From Novosphingobium lentum NBRC 107847 (GTDB taxonomy: Bacteria; Pseudomonadota; Alphaproteobacteria; Sphingomonadales; Sphingomonadaceae), in assembly GCF_001590965.1 (NCBI RefSeq), contig NZ_BCTW01000029.1:1-35552 (forward strand): 35,552 nt of DNA. The letters run 5' to 3'. Positions 6,530-16,128 of the stretch are shown here, one piece after another. Each line of letters begins with the position of its first letter. Position 1 is the stretch's first letter. Under the pieces are notes generated by a model. The model did no database searches and had not been told where the DNA came from. It was given only the letters and a program-made list of their open reading frames with translations. A program made the translations under genes and the position numbers.

Positions 6530-8845
6530 ATGAAGAAGCTGCTTATGGCCGGCACGGCCATACTCGTAACCATGGTTGCCTCGCCCGCTTTCGCACAGGA
6601 CACCGCGCCGCAGGATGCGCCGCAGGCCAACACGGCCCAGTCCGTCGACAAGGGTGAGATCATCGTCACGGCCACGCGCTCCGAGACGCGCCTGTCGAAG
6701 ACTCCGGTCGCCGTCTCCGCCATCACCGGCGACGCGTTGCGCAGCCAGGGCATCACCAGCCCGACCAATCTCAGCAAGGACGTGCCCAACCTGTCGATTG
6801 ACCGCACCAACGGTCTCCAGATCACGATCCGCGGCATCACCAGCACCGACGGCACCGAAAAGGGCGATCCTTCGGCCGCGTTCCTGCTCGACGGCGTGTA
6901 CCTCGCCCGGCCGCAGGAAGCCGATGTCAGCTTCTTCGATGTTCAGCGTGTCGAAGTGCTGCGCGGGCCACAGGGCACGCTGTATGGCCGCAACACCACG
7001 GCGGGCCTGGTCAACGTCATCACCAACAAGCCGGAACTGGGCAAGCTCGGCTTCGGCATCAACGGCGGCTACGGCAACTACAAGGCCTATAACGCCGACG
7101 GTTATGTCAACGTGCCGCTGGGCGATATCGCCGCGCTGCGCGTGGCGGGCAGCTTCGACCAGCGCGACAACTACTTGCGCGCGCTCCCGGGCGATCCGGT
7201 GTCGATCAACCCGTTCCGCAAGAGCTACGCAGGCCGGGTACAATTGCTGATCAAGCCCAACGACCGGCTCAGCATCACGCTGCGCGCCGACTACGCCCGG
7301 CTGAAGGGCACGCGCATCACCAACGTGCGCAAGGAGAATTTCTTCAAGGCCAACCCGCTTGGCGGCGATCCGCTCAACATCAGCCAGGGCGTTCCGGTCA
7401 ACACCCTGCTGACCCGCAGCGCGTTCACGCCGCTCAATCCCGGTGCCGTCCAGTTCGGCGCGGGCAACAGCGCGACCCAGCAGCCGACGATCAACAACAA
7501 GGCCTACGGCTTCGAAGGCGAGCTGAACTACGACTTCGGCCCCGCGACGCTGACCTACATCGGTTCGTACCGCCGCTACTTCGCCAACGAGAACCAGCTC
7601 CTCGACTTTGCCCCGGGATTCTCGCTGCCCGATGTGTTCAACGGCAACTACAAGCAGCAGCAGCATGAAGTCCGGCTGACGGCGAACGACCTTGGCCCGC
7701 TCAAGCTGCAGGCCGGTTTCTATTACTTCAAGGAAGACTCGGCGATTGCGCTGTACCTCTTCAACTTCGTCCCCGGCGTGCCCGTGTTCGGCTTCCCGCA
7801 GGCGACCAAGTCGCATTCGACCGCAGAATATGTGCAGGCGACGTATGCGATCACCCCCACGATCCGCCTGACCGGCGGCGCGCGCTACACCAACGATTAC
7901 AAATTCCGATATGGCCATACGGTTGACCAGCAGACGCTCACCTTCAATCCGGCCACCGATCAGCGCTTCCAGAACTCGGCGACGATCGCGCGGATCAAGC
8001 ACACCAAGTTCACCTTCCGCGTGGGCCTTGATGCCGATCTCGGTTCGACCGGCCTAGTCTATGCCTCGGTCGCGACGGGCTACAAGGCGGGCGGCTTCAA
8101 CGATGGCTGCGAAGCGGGGACGACCACGTCGGGCGAGGCCTGCAACCAGGCGCGTCCGCTCAGCCAGCTGTACTACCAGCCCGAAACGCTGACCGCCTAC
8201 GAAGTGGGCATCAAGGACCGCTTCTTCAACGACATGGTCCGCGTTTCGGCTGATGTGTTCCACTATGAATACAAGAACCTGCAGCTGAGCCAGATTGCCC
8301 CCGCACCCGGCGGCGGCGTCAACCAGGTCACCCAGAACGCGGCCAGCGCGCGGATCACCGGCCTCGAATTCGAGGCCACGATCAACCCCAGCCCGCGCAA
8401 CAAGATCGACATCGCCTATACGTACACGAAGGCCAAGTACGTCGCGTACTGCCCGCTCGGCTTTGCCGCCGGTTCGACCACGGCGTGCAGCGGTCCGAAC
8501 TATGCCGGTCGTCCGCTGGATCGCACCCCACGCCAGACGGTGAGCGCCGGATACACCTACACGCTGCCGTTCGAAAACGGGGCCAACGTGCAACTGGGCG
8601 GTCACATCAAGTTCTCGGGCCAGTATGTGCTCACCGACTTCGGCAGCGCGGTCCAGTACCGCAATCCCAGCTACCACAAGTCCGACGTCAGCATCACGTT
8701 CAACGCGCCGGACAACCGGTTCTACGTGCAGGGCTTCGGATCGAACCTCGAAAACGCGATCACGCTCTCGGCGATCGATGGTTTCGGCAACGTCGTGCCG
8801 CAGGATCCGCGCACGTACGGCGTGCGCGCCGGCTTCAAGTTCTGA
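6530..8845 (+). CDS. TonB-dependent receptor (glycan locus)
   Basis: This 771-aa outer-membrane receptor imports a bulky nutrient using TonB energy. A signal peptide (MKKLLMAGTAILVTMVAS, cleavage after AFA) is followed by a TonB-box-like EIIVTATR. The plug domain has typical motifs (ITIRGITS, DGVYLARPQ, VEVLRGPQGTLYGRN), and the 22-strand barrel ends in a C-terminal phenylalanine. The ATG at 6530 is preferred over an upstream in-frame ATG because of the ribosome site and because the signal peptide starts there. It is the first gene of a plus-strand run with GH3 and an esterase, so it probably imports the oligosaccharide or glycoside processed by the neighbouring enzymes. Substrate unknown. 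Confidence 0.93.
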   Translation: MKKLLMAGTAILVTMVASPAFAQDTAPQDAPQANTAQSVDKGEIIVTATRSETRLSKTPVAVSAITGDALRSQGITSPTNLSKDVPNLSIDRTNGLQITIRGITSTDGTEKGDPSAAFLLDGVYLARPQEADVSFFDVQRVEVLRGPQGTLYGRNTTAGLVNVITNKPELGKLGFGINGGYGNYKAYNADGYVNVPLGDIAALRVAGSFDQRDNYLRALPGDPVSINPFRKSYAGRVQLLIKPNDRLSITLRADYARLKGTRITNVRKENFFKANPLGGDPLNISQGVPVNTLLTRSAFTPLNPGAVQFGAGNSATQQPTINNKAYGFEGELNYDFGPATLTYIGSYRRYFANENQLLDFAPGFSLPDVFNGNYKQQQHEVRLTANDLGPLKLQAGFYYFKEDSAIALYLFNFVPGVPVFGFPQATKSHSTAEYVQATYAITPTIRLTGGARYTNDYKFRYGHTVDQQTLTFNPATDQRFQNSATIARIKHTKFTFRVGLDADLGSTGLVYASVATGYKAGGFNDGCEAGTTTSGEACNQARPLSQLYYQPETLTAYEVGIKDRFFNDMVRVSADVFHYEYKNLQLSQIAPAPGGGVNQVTQNAASARITGLEFEATINPSPRNKIDIAYTYTKAKYVAYCPLGFAAGSTTACSGPNYAGRPLDRTPRQTVSAGYTYTLPFENGANVQLGGHIKFSGQYVLTDFGSAVQYRNPSYHKSDVSITFNAPDNRFYVQGFGSNLENAITLSAIDGFGNVVPQDPRTYGVRAGFKF

Positions 8846-8902
8846 TCGCCGTCGTGTCCGCGCCGATCCGCAAGGTCCCGGCCGGACCGAACTGACAACG
8901 AC

Positions 8903-8945
8903 GGGGCGGGCCCGGTCTCCGGACCGCGTCCGCCCCGATCGTTTT
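8903..8945 (+). terminator. Stem-loop after the TonB receptor gene
   Basis: GGGGCGG (8903-8909) pairs with CCGCCCC (8930-8936), enclosing a smaller inner stem CGGTC/GACCG, and four T follow at 8942-8945. It lies in the 177-bp gap between the receptor and the GH3 gene. It could be a partial terminator lowering downstream expression, or an mRNA processing and stability element. Confidence 0.5.
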
Positions 8946-9022
8946 GCAAGATACGCATCGAAATACACCGAGCCGCACAAGACCGAGCCGAACAGGGCCG
9001 GAATTTGGGAACAGAGGATCAC

Positions 9023-11266
9023 ATGAAGCACAGTCTTTCGTTGTCCGCCGCCATCGTTGCCATCGCGATCGCCGCCCCCGCTGCTGCAAAGCCCGCCGCC
9101 GGTCCCGCCGGTGCCACCTCGCCGCAGGCCGCTGCCGCCGCGATGGATGCCGCATCGACCCGCGCCGCGCAGACCGTCGCCAAGATGACGGTCGATGAAA
9201 AGACGGTGCTCACCCACGGCATCATGCCGCTGCCGTTCGTCGAGAACGGACCACCGATCCCCGCCGAAGCCGTTCCCGGCGCGGGCTATGTTCCCGGCAT
9301 TCCCCGGCTCGCCATCCCGGCGCTGACCGAATCCGATGCCAGTCTGGGCGTGGCGTACGTCGGCGGCCTGCGCAAGGACGGCGCGACAGGGCTGCCGTCG
9401 GGCGTGGCCCAGGCAGCGAGCTGGAACCCCGAAGTGCTGCGCAGCGGCGGGGCGATGATCGGGTCCGAAGCGCGCGCCAAGGGTTTCAATGTGCTGCTGG
9501 CGGGCGGCACCAACCTGATGCGCGATCCGCGCAACGGCCGCACGTTCGAATACCTCAGCGAAGACCCGCTGCTGTCGGGCATGCTGGTCGGCGCGGCGAT
9601 CAGCGGCATCCAGTCCAACCACATCATCTCGACGATCAAGCACTACGCGCTCAATGGGCAGGAAACCGCGCGGCAGTTCGTCGATTCGCGGATTTCCGAA
9701 TCGGCCGCGCGCGAAAGCGACCTGCTGGCGTTCCAGATCGGCATCGAGCAGGGCCAGCCCGGATCGGTGATGTGCTCGTACAACCAGATCAACGGCCACC
9801 ACGGCTGCGACAACGACTGGACGCTCAACCAGGTGCTGAAGCGCGACTGGCGCTGGAAGGGCTTCGTGATGTCGGACTGGGGCGCGCTGACCGGGCTGGA
9901 CAACGCGCTCCACGGGCTCGACCAGCAATCGGGCGCGCAGCTCGACAAGGCGGTGTGGCTCGGTGAGCCGCTCAAGGATGCCGCAGCGAAAGACCCCGCC
10001 TATGCGGCGCGCCGCGATGACATGAACCGCCGCGTGCTGACCGCGATCTATGCCACCGGCCTCGACAGGAACCCGGTCGCGCCGGGCGGTAAGATCGATT
10101 TCGCGAAGAACGGCGACGTGGCCGAGGAAGCCGCGAAGCAGGGCATCGTCCTGTTGCGCAACACGGACGGCGCGCTGCCGCTGGCGAAATCGGCCAAGCG
10201 CATCGCGGTGATCGGCGGCTATGCCGACGGCGGCGTGCTGTCGGGCGGCGGATCGAGCCAGGTGCAGGGCGAAGGTGGCCCGGTCGCGAGCATCCCGGTG
10301 GTCAGCGACAGCCCGTTCGCGGCGCTGATGGCGCAGAATTTCCAGCGCTCCTCGCCGATGAAGGCGATCAAGGCGCAGGCGCCCAACGCGGTCGTGACCT
10401 TCCGCGACGGTCGCTACATCGCCGAAGCGGTGGAACAGGCCAAGCAGGCCGACGTGGCGATCGTGTTCGCCACGCAATGGGCGACCGAAGGGCTCGACCA
10501 GCCCGACCTGTCGCTGCCCAACGGCCAGGACGCGCTGATCGCGGCGGTTGCGGCGGCCAATCCGCACACCATCGTCGTGCTCGAAACCGGCGGCCCGGTG
10601 ATGATGCCGTGGCTGGACAAAACCGCCGCGGTGATCGAGGCGTGGTTCCCCGGCGCGCGCGGCGGGCCGGCGATCGCCTCGGTGCTGTTCGGCGAGACCA
10701 ATCCGGGCGGCCACCTGCCGATCACCTTCCCCGCCAGCCTGGCCGACCTGCCCCGCCCGCATCTCGATGGCAGCGACACGCTGGAACCCAACTTCATGGG
10801 CGGCCCGCCGACCCCCGACGCGAAACTTTCTGCCGATTACACCGTCGAAGGTTCGGATGTTGGCTATCGCTGGAACGCGCGCACCGGGCACAAGGCGCTG
10901 TTCCCGTTCGGCTTTGGCCTCAGCTACACCAGCTTTGCCAGCAGCGGACTGGCGGTTGCGGGCACCGCTGCGAGCCTGACGGTGAAGAACACCGGCCAGC
11001 GCGCCGGGGCTGCCGTGGCGCAAGTCTATCTCGTCTCGCGCGGCGGGAAGGCCAGCCAGCGGCTCGTCGGCTTCCGCCGGGTGGAACTGGCGCCCGGTGC
11101 GTCGCAGAAGCTCTCCATGGCCATCGACCCGCGCCTGCTGGCCGACTGGACGAACGACGGCTGGTCGATGCCGGCGGGCAGCTACAGCTTCGCGTCCGGC
11201 AGCGATGCCGAGCATTTGGGGCCGGTCGTGACGGTGCGCATGCCGGGCAAGACGTGGAAGGATTGA
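9023..11266 (+). CDS. Glycoside hydrolase family 3, beta-glucosidase-like, exported
   Basis: This 747-aa enzyme releases terminal beta-linked sugars from oligosaccharides or glycosides. A signal peptide runs to about residue 22 (ending APAAA). The GH3 N-domain contains FNVLLAGGTNLMRDPRNGRT and IKHYALNGQE, and the catalytic nucleophile aspartate is in GFVMSDWGALTG (near residue 287). The GH3 C-domain follows, with GIVLLRNTDGALPL and LPITFP, then a fibronectin type III-like domain (YTSFASSGLAV onward). AGAGGA sits five bases before the ATG at 9023, which fixes the start. The neighbouring GH30, Sde182-like protein and TonB receptor place it in a glycan-use locus, probably as the periplasmic finishing enzyme. 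Confidence 0.93.
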   Translation: MKHSLSLSAAIVAIAIAAPAAAKPAAGPAGATSPQAAAAAMDAASTRAAQTVAKMTVDEKTVLTHGIMPLPFVENGPPIPAEAVPGAGYVPGIPRLAIPALTESDASLGVAYVGGLRKDGATGLPSGVAQAASWNPEVLRSGGAMIGSEARAKGFNVLLAGGTNLMRDPRNGRTFEYLSEDPLLSGMLVGAAISGIQSNHIISTIKHYALNGQETARQFVDSRISESAARESDLLAFQIGIEQGQPGSVMCSYNQINGHHGCDNDWTLNQVLKRDWRWKGFVMSDWGALTGLDNALHGLDQQSGAQLDKAVWLGEPLKDAAAKDPAYAARRDDMNRRVLTAIYATGLDRNPVAPGGKIDFAKNGDVAEEAAKQGIVLLRNTDGALPLAKSAKRIAVIGGYADGGVLSGGGSSQVQGEGGPVASIPVVSDSPFAALMAQNFQRSSPMKAIKAQAPNAVVTFRDGRYIAEAVEQAKQADVAIVFATQWATEGLDQPDLSLPNGQDALIAAVAAANPHTIVVLETGGPVMMPWLDKTAAVIEAWFPGARGGPAIASVLFGETNPGGHLPITFPASLADLPRPHLDGSDTLEPNFMGGPPTPDAKLSADYTVEGSDVGYRWNARTGHKALFPFGFGLSYTSFASSGLAVAGTAASLTVKNTGQRAGAAVAQVYLVSRGGKASQRLVGFRRVELAPGASQKLSMAIDPRLLADWTNDGWSMPAGSYSFASGSDAEHLGPVVTVRMPGKTWKD

Positions 11267-11271
11267 AGGCA

Positions 11272-12810
11272 ATGCGGATGCCGGGGATGCGGATGGCGTT
11301 GCGCGTGCTGGGGATCATTGTGGCCGGTGCGCTCGCATCCGGCCCGGTGACTGCCGCCGCGCAACAGGTGGCCACCGGCAGTGGCCCGGTGCACGGCGTC
11401 ACCACCGGCGCGGTCACGGCGTTCAAGGGTATTCCTTATGCAGCGGCGCCGGTCGGTGCGAACCGCTGGCGCGCACCGCAGCCGGTCGCGCCGTGGCAGA
11501 CGGTGCGCGACGCGAGCCGTTACGGCAGCGATTGCGCACAGGCGCCGTTTCCGCCTGACGCGGCGCCCATCGCCACCACGCCGTCGGAGGATTGCCTCTA
11601 CCTCAATGTGTGGAAACCTGCGTCCGCTCGCAGCGGGGCGAAACTGCCGGTCATGGTCTGGGTCCACGGCGGCGGTTTCGTCAACGGCGGCAGTTCGCCG
11701 GCGGTCTATTCGGGTGAGAACTTCGCGCGCGACGGAATCGTGCTGGTCAGCCTCAACTACCGCCTCGGACGGTTCGGGTTCTTCGCGCATCCCGCGCTGG
11801 TGGACGAAGGCTACGGCGGCAATTTCGGCTTCCTCGACCAGATCGCCGCGCTGCGCTGGGTTCAGGCCAACATCGCGGCGTTCGGCGGCGACCCGGCGCG
11901 CGTGACGGTGTTCGGGGAAAGCGCGGGCGGCATGTCGATGCACATGCTGCTGCAGTCGCCGCTGGCCCGCGGGCTGTTCAGCCAGGTCGCGATCGAGTCC
12001 GGCGGCGGCCGCGACGCGACGCTGCCGATGCCCACGCTCGCCAACGCCGCCAAGGCCGGCGAGGCGTTCGCGCCGGGTGCCACTGCCGCCGACTTGCGCG
12101 CGCTGCCGGTCGAAAAGATCACCGGCAACTTGTCGATGATGACCATGGCCCAACCCGGCTATTCAGGGCCGATGGTCGATGGTCGCACGATCATGGGTGC
12201 GCCGGTGGATGCCGCGCAGGCCGGGCTCGACGCGCCGGTGCCGGTGCTGATCGGCGCCAATTCGGCGGACGGCTTTCCGTTCGTGACCGACAAGGCGAAG
12301 ATCATGGCGGACTTCGGCGCCGATGCCGACAAGGCGCGCGCGCTCTACGATCCCGCCGGGACCGCCAGCGGCGATGTGCTGGCGACGATGACCAGCGCCG
12401 ACCGCATGATGATCGAACCTGCGCGCGCCGTCGCCCGCGCGCTCGCCTCCCGGCAGCAGGTGTGGCTCTATCGCTTCGCCTTCGGGCACGGCAAGTTTGC
12501 CGACATGCTCGGCGGCGCGCCGCACGCGTCCGAGATTCCGTACGTGTTCGACACGGTGGGCCACCGCAAGGACCCGGTCGCGAACGCGGCGGACGTTCCC
12601 GTGGCCACGCTGATGCACCGCTACTGGGTCACCTTCGCCACGACCGGGCGACCGGATGGTGAGGATCATCAAGCGGGGGCGAACCTGCCCGGCTGGCCTG
12701 TCGCCACGGCCGACGATTCATCGGTCCAGTTGATCGATGGCCAGGGCGCCGTGCACGTCGCCGACCCGATCCAGGCGCGGCTGGATTTTGCGGAGCGGCG
12801 CGCGCACTGA
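11272..12810 (+). CDS. Type B carboxylesterase, exported
   Basis: This serine hydrolase of about 512 aa belongs to the carboxylesterase/acetylcholinesterase family. A signal peptide (hydrophobic stretch about residues 9-30) precedes the family signatures EDCLYLNVW and VMVWVHGGGFVNGG (oxyanion hole). The nucleophile is S217 in FGESAGGMS, and the His region is PHASEIPYVF. The gene starts five bases after the GH3 stop, so the two are cotranscribed. Several in-frame ATGs (11272, 11278, 11287, 11293) make the exact start uncertain. In this context it could remove acetyl or feruloyl-type esters from the glycan substrate, which is inference from position only. Confidence 0.9.
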   Translation: MRMPGMRMALRVLGIIVAGALASGPVTAAAQQVATGSGPVHGVTTGAVTAFKGIPYAAAPVGANRWRAPQPVAPWQTVRDASRYGSDCAQAPFPPDAAPIATTPSEDCLYLNVWKPASARSGAKLPVMVWVHGGGFVNGGSSPAVYSGENFARDGIVLVSLNYRLGRFGFFAHPALVDEGYGGNFGFLDQIAALRWVQANIAAFGGDPARVTVFGESAGGMSMHMLLQSPLARGLFSQVAIESGGGRDATLPMPTLANAAKAGEAFAPGATAADLRALPVEKITGNLSMMTMAQPGYSGPMVDGRTIMGAPVDAAQAGLDAPVPVLIGANSADGFPFVTDKAKIMADFGADADKARALYDPAGTASGDVLATMTSADRMMIEPARAVARALASRQQVWLYRFAFGHGKFADMLGGAPHASEIPYVFDTVGHRKDPVANAADVPVATLMHRYWVTFATTGRPDGEDHQAGANLPGWPVATADDSSVQLIDGQGAVHVADPIQARLDFAERRAH

Positions 12811-12838
12811 CAGCCACGGCGCGGGTGAACACGCGCAT

Positions 12839-13732
12839 TCAGCCGCGATAGCGCAACGCCTCGACCACTAGCGCGAAGGCGGGGGTGGGTTGCCGTCGGC
12901 TGGGGTAATACAGGTGATACCCGGCAAACGGCGGGCACCAGTCATCCAGCACCCGCGCCAGCCGCCCGGCGGCGATATCGTCGCGAACCGCGTCCTCCAT
13001 CACCATGCACAGGCCCAGCCCGTCGCGCGCGGCATCGAGAACAATCGGGACATTGTTGAACGTCAGCGCGCCGTCGACCCGCACGTTGAGCTGGCGCGTG
13101 CCCTGTTCGAACTCCCAGGCATAGATCGATCCCGAACTCGCCATGCGCAAGTTGATGCATCGATGATGGGCCAGGTCCTGCGGTACGCGCGGCGCGTCGC
13201 GATGCGCGAAATAGGCGGGCGCGGCGACGCAGGCCATGCGCAGTTCGGGCCCGATGCGCACTGCGATCATGTCGCGTGCGATCGCCTCGCCCAGCCGCAC
13301 GCCGGCATCGAAACGCTGTTCGACAATATCGACGAAGCCGCCGTTGATGTTGAGTTCGATCCCGATGTCGGGATAGTCGGCCAGCAGCGGCTTCAGCGCC
13401 GGCCAGACGATGGATCGGGCCGCGTGTTCGGACGTGGTGATGCGTACGGTGCCAGCCGGCTTGTGGCGCATTTCGTTCAGCGAGGTCAGCCCTTCGGCGA
13501 TGGCGTCGAACGCGGGTCGCAGGCGCTCGAGCAGGCGCTCGCCCGCGTCGGTCGGGGACACGCTGCGGGTGGTGCGGGTCAGCAGGCGCACGCCCAGCCG
13601 CTCTTCCAGCCGCCGCATCATGTGGCTCAGCGCCGATTGCGAAGTCTCCAGCCGCACGGCGGCACGGGTGAAGCTGCGCTCTTCGGCAACGACGATGAAC
13701 GCGTTGAGATCGGGAAGTTCGGCGCGGTCCAT
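12839..13732 (-). CDS. LysR family transcriptional regulator
   Basis: This protein of about 297 aa has an N-terminal winged helix (residues 1-60, ELPDLNAFIVVAEERSFTRA, then SQSALSHMMRRLEERLGVRL). A LysR substrate-binding domain with the usual IRITTSEHAA-like opening follows. The ATG at 13732 is the normal LysR start; the much longer open frame reading through upstream is an overlap with the MFS gene in another frame. It lies five bases after the MFS stop codon, so it is probably the last gene of the aldo/keto reductase-MFS-LysR operon rather than divergent, which is less usual for LysR. Its inducer is unknown. Confidence 0.92.
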   Translation of the reverse strand: MDRAELPDLNAFIVVAEERSFTRAAVRLETSQSALSHMMRRLEERLGVRLLTRTTRSVSPTDAGERLLERLRPAFDAIAEGLTSLNEMRHKPAGTVRITTSEHAARSIVWPALKPLLADYPDIGIELNINGGFVDIVEQRFDAGVRLGEAIARDMIAVRIGPELRMACVAAPAYFAHRDAPRVPQDLAHHRCINLRMASSGSIYAWEFEQGTRQLNVRVDGALTFNNVPIVLDAARDGLGLCMVMEDAVRDDIAAGRLARVLDDWCPPFAGYHLYYPSRRQPTPAFALVVEALRYRG

Positions 13733-13737
13733 GGCGA

Positions 13738-14997
13738 TCAGATCCTGCGTGCGACCGCGCCGGGTCGCAAGCACGCCACGCTGGCCAGGCAGGCGATGCC
13801 GGCCGCCGCGATGACCAGCCCCAGCGGCCGCGGCGTGCCGTCGGCAAGGAGGCCGACCGCCGCCGACCCGGCCATGCCGGATCCGTAATGAATGGCGCCG
13901 ACGATCGCCGACACCGCGCCGGCGCGATCGGGAAAGTCGGTCATTGCGCCGGCGATCGAGTTGGCCATGATCAAACCGCTGGCGCACAGATAGGCCATCA
14001 GCGCGATCGCCAGGCCGGCCAGGCCGCCGAAGTCGGTCATCGCGACAATGGCGGAGACGACGCCAGCCGCTGCCGCCAGCACGCCGCCCAGCCGCAGCAT
14101 GTGCCTGCCGCCCAGCCGTGCGACCAGCCGCGCATTGATCATGTTGCTGCCGATGATCCCGGCGACGCCGGATCCGAACAACAGCCCGAAATAGCGCGGC
14201 GGAACATGGTGGTACGTGATGAACGCCAGCGGCGTGCCCGCGACATAGGCAAAACTTCCGGCAAAGAACGCACCGCCTGCCAGCGCGGGCACCACGATGC
14301 GGCGATCGCGCAGCAGGGCGAAATACTGCGCGATGGCACGGCCCGGCGGCACCATGCTGCGGCGTTCGCGCGGCAACGTTTCGGGTATCGAAACAAGCGC
14401 GGCCATGATCACGACGCCCACGCCCACCAGCAGCCAGAAGATCGCGCGCCATCCCGCCAGTGCCAGCACCTGCCCGCCGACGATCGGGCCCAGCAGCGGC
14501 GCGATCCCCATCACGGTCATCAGGGTGGAGAGCATCTGCGCGGCGCGGTCGCCGGCATAAAGGTCGCGCACGATCGCACGCCCCAGCACCACTCCGGCGC
14601 AGGCGCCGAGCGCCTGCAGCACGCGCGATGCGATGATCTGGCCGACGCTGGACGACAGCGCGCACCCGGCCGATCCCGCCACGAACAGCGCGATGCCGAC
14701 GGCGATGGGTCGTTTGCGGCCGAAGCGATCACCGATCGGGCCCCAGAACAATTGCCCGATGCTGAAACCGGCCAGGTAGCTCGAGACGGTCCACTCCATC
14801 GGACCGGCACCGGCATGAAGCGCCAGCCCCATCGTCGGCAGTGCCGGCAGGTAAACGTCGGTGGAGATCGAGCCGAACCCCAGCAGCGTGCACAGCACGG
14901 CCAGCAGCCTCCACGCCGGGGGCGACCCGCGCGCATCCTCGTGGGCATCCCCGACGTCGGGTTGCACCAGTCCTGCCGCCGGGGTGACCGCCTCCAC
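13738..14997 (-). CDS. Bcr/CflA-type MFS drug-resistance transporter
   Basis: This 419-aa proton-driven efflux protein has about 12 membrane helices. Family marks are LGFGSISTDVYLPALPTM in helix 1, the loop motif GPIGDRFGRKRPI between helices 2 and 3, and the helix-4/5 region ALGACAGVVLGRAIVRD. The likely start is a GTG at 14997 immediately after the stop codon of the upstream aldo/keto reductase (TAG then GTG), which indicates coupled translation. Its operon mates, a reductase and a LysR regulator, suggest export of a toxic compound that the reductase also modifies; the substrate cannot be read from sequence. Confidence 0.9.
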   Translation of the reverse strand: MEAVTPAAGLVQPDVGDAHEDARGSPPAWRLLAVLCTLLGFGSISTDVYLPALPTMGLALHAGAGPMEWTVSSYLAGFSIGQLFWGPIGDRFGRKRPIAVGIALFVAGSAGCALSSSVGQIIASRVLQALGACAGVVLGRAIVRDLYAGDRAAQMLSTLMTVMGIAPLLGPIVGGQVLALAGWRAIFWLLVGVGVVIMAALVSIPETLPRERRSMVPPGRAIAQYFALLRDRRIVVPALAGGAFFAGSFAYVAGTPLAFITYHHVPPRYFGLLFGSGVAGIIGSNMINARLVARLGGRHMLRLGGVLAAAAGVVSAIVAMTDFGGLAGLAIALMAYLCASGLIMANSIAGAMTDFPDRAGAVSAIVGAIHYGSGMAGSAAVGLLADGTPRPLGLVIAAAGIACLASVACLRPGAVARRI

Positions 14998-15993
14998 CTA
15001 GCGCCCGACGGCAGCCATGCCCTGCGGCGAGTAGCGATCACCCGTGACGCCGATCTCGGCGGCGGCGGTTTCGATCTCGGCCAGCTCGGCGGCGGTCAGT
15101 TCGATGGCTTCGGCGGCGATGTTTTCCTCGACGCGGTGGAGCTTGGTCGAACCCGGGATCGGCACGATCCACCGGTGCTGCGCCATACCCCAGGCCAGCG
15201 CGATCTGCGCCGCGGTCGCTGCGCGCGCATCGCCGATCCGCTTGAGCAGCGCGACGAGCGCGAGATTGCTGGCGATCGCATCGGACGTGAAGCGCGGCAG
15301 CGTCTTGCGGAAATCGCCGTCTTCGATTTGCCCGGCGTCGGTGAACGTGCCGGTCAGGAACCCTTTGCCGAGCGGGCTGTAGGCGACAAAGCCGATGCCC
15401 AGTTCCTCGCACGCGGCGAAGATGCCGTTGGTTTCGGGCCCCCGCGTCCACAGCGAGTATTCGTTCTGCAGCGCGGTGACCGGCTGGACCGCGTGCGCCC
15501 GGCGCACGGTCTGCTCGCCCGGCTCGGACAGGCCGAAATGCCGCACCTTGCCTTCCGCGATCAGGTCGCGGACCGTGCCCGCGACATCCTCGATCGGCAC
15601 GGCGGGGTCGACGCGGTGCTGGTAGAACAAGTCGATCACCTCAACGCCGAGCCGCTTGAGCGAGGCGTCGGCCACCTTGCGGATCTGCTCGGGCCGACTG
15701 TCCAGTCCCTGCATCGCGCCGGTCTGCGGGTTGATGTCGAAGCCGAACTTGGTGGCGATGACCACCTGATCGCGCACCGGCGCGAGCGCCTCGCCGACCA
15801 TTTCCTCGTTGGTCCATGGCCCATAGACTTCGGCGGTGTCGAAAAAGGTCACCCCGCGCTCGTGCGTCTGGCGGATCAGCTTGACCCCGTCGGCGCGGCT
15901 CAGCTTGTGCGCGTAGCCGAAGTCGATGCCCATGCAACCATAGCCGATGGCGGAGACTTCAAGCCCGCTGCGGCCCAGAATTCTTGTTTTCAC
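14998..15993 (-). CDS. Aldo/keto reductase (paralogue 1)
   Basis: This 331-aa NADPH-dependent reductase of the (beta/alpha)8 aldo/keto reductase superfamily resembles YajO/Tas-type proteins. The catalytic tetrad context is visible: FFDTAEVYGPWTNE (Asp and Tyr), IATKFGFD (Lys) and YQHRVDP (His). The NADPH-binding end includes IPGSTKLHRVEEN. It begins the reductase-MFS-LysR operon and is followed without a gap by the MFS gene. A second copy lies 135 bp upstream in the same orientation and shares long stretches such as FFDTAE.YGPWTNE and VRHFGLSE, so the pair arose by tandem duplication. The physiological substrate is unknown. Confidence 0.93.
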   Translation of the reverse strand: MKTRILGRSGLEVSAIGYGCMGIDFGYAHKLSRADGVKLIRQTHERGVTFFDTAEVYGPWTNEEMVGEALAPVRDQVVIATKFGFDINPQTGAMQGLDSRPEQIRKVADASLKRLGVEVIDLFYQHRVDPAVPIEDVAGTVRDLIAEGKVRHFGLSEPGEQTVRRAHAVQPVTALQNEYSLWTRGPETNGIFAACEELGIGFVAYSPLGKGFLTGTFTDAGQIEDGDFRKTLPRFTSDAIASNLALVALLKRIGDARAATAAQIALAWGMAQHRWIVPIPGSTKLHRVEENIAAEAIELTAAELAEIETAAAEIGVTGDRYSPQGMAAVGR

Positions 15994-16128
15994 GTTGCGA
16001 CTCCTCGAACTTCACGCCCGTCCGATCGCACCATAGGAGCGCTCGCCTGACAGCTGTAGATCATAAAAGCGGGATGAGCTGATGAATCGAGCGCATGAAA
16101 TTAGGATGTTTTGCGACCTCGGGTGGCT

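Noticed and set aside
10477..11271. Long N-terminal extension of the carboxylesterase frame
   Set aside because: It overlaps the GH3 gene in another frame, and the esterase signal peptide begins only after 11272.
8054..11272. 1072-codon open frame on the minus strand across the TonB receptor and GH3 genes
   Set aside because: It is the mirror of two well-recognised plus-strand genes in GC-rich DNA. Its translation is rich in Arg, His, Ala and Gly with no domain and no ribosome site.
12839..14665. Apparent 608-aa fusion of an unknown domain with LysR
   Set aside because: The upstream 310 codons overlap the MFS gene in another frame and look non-coding; the LysR starts normally at 13732.
13888..16050. 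720-codon plus-strand open frame opposite the MFS and aldo/keto reductase genes
   Set aside because: The composition is Arg/His/Gln/Asp-rich shadow sequence, and the opposite strand carries two clear protein families.
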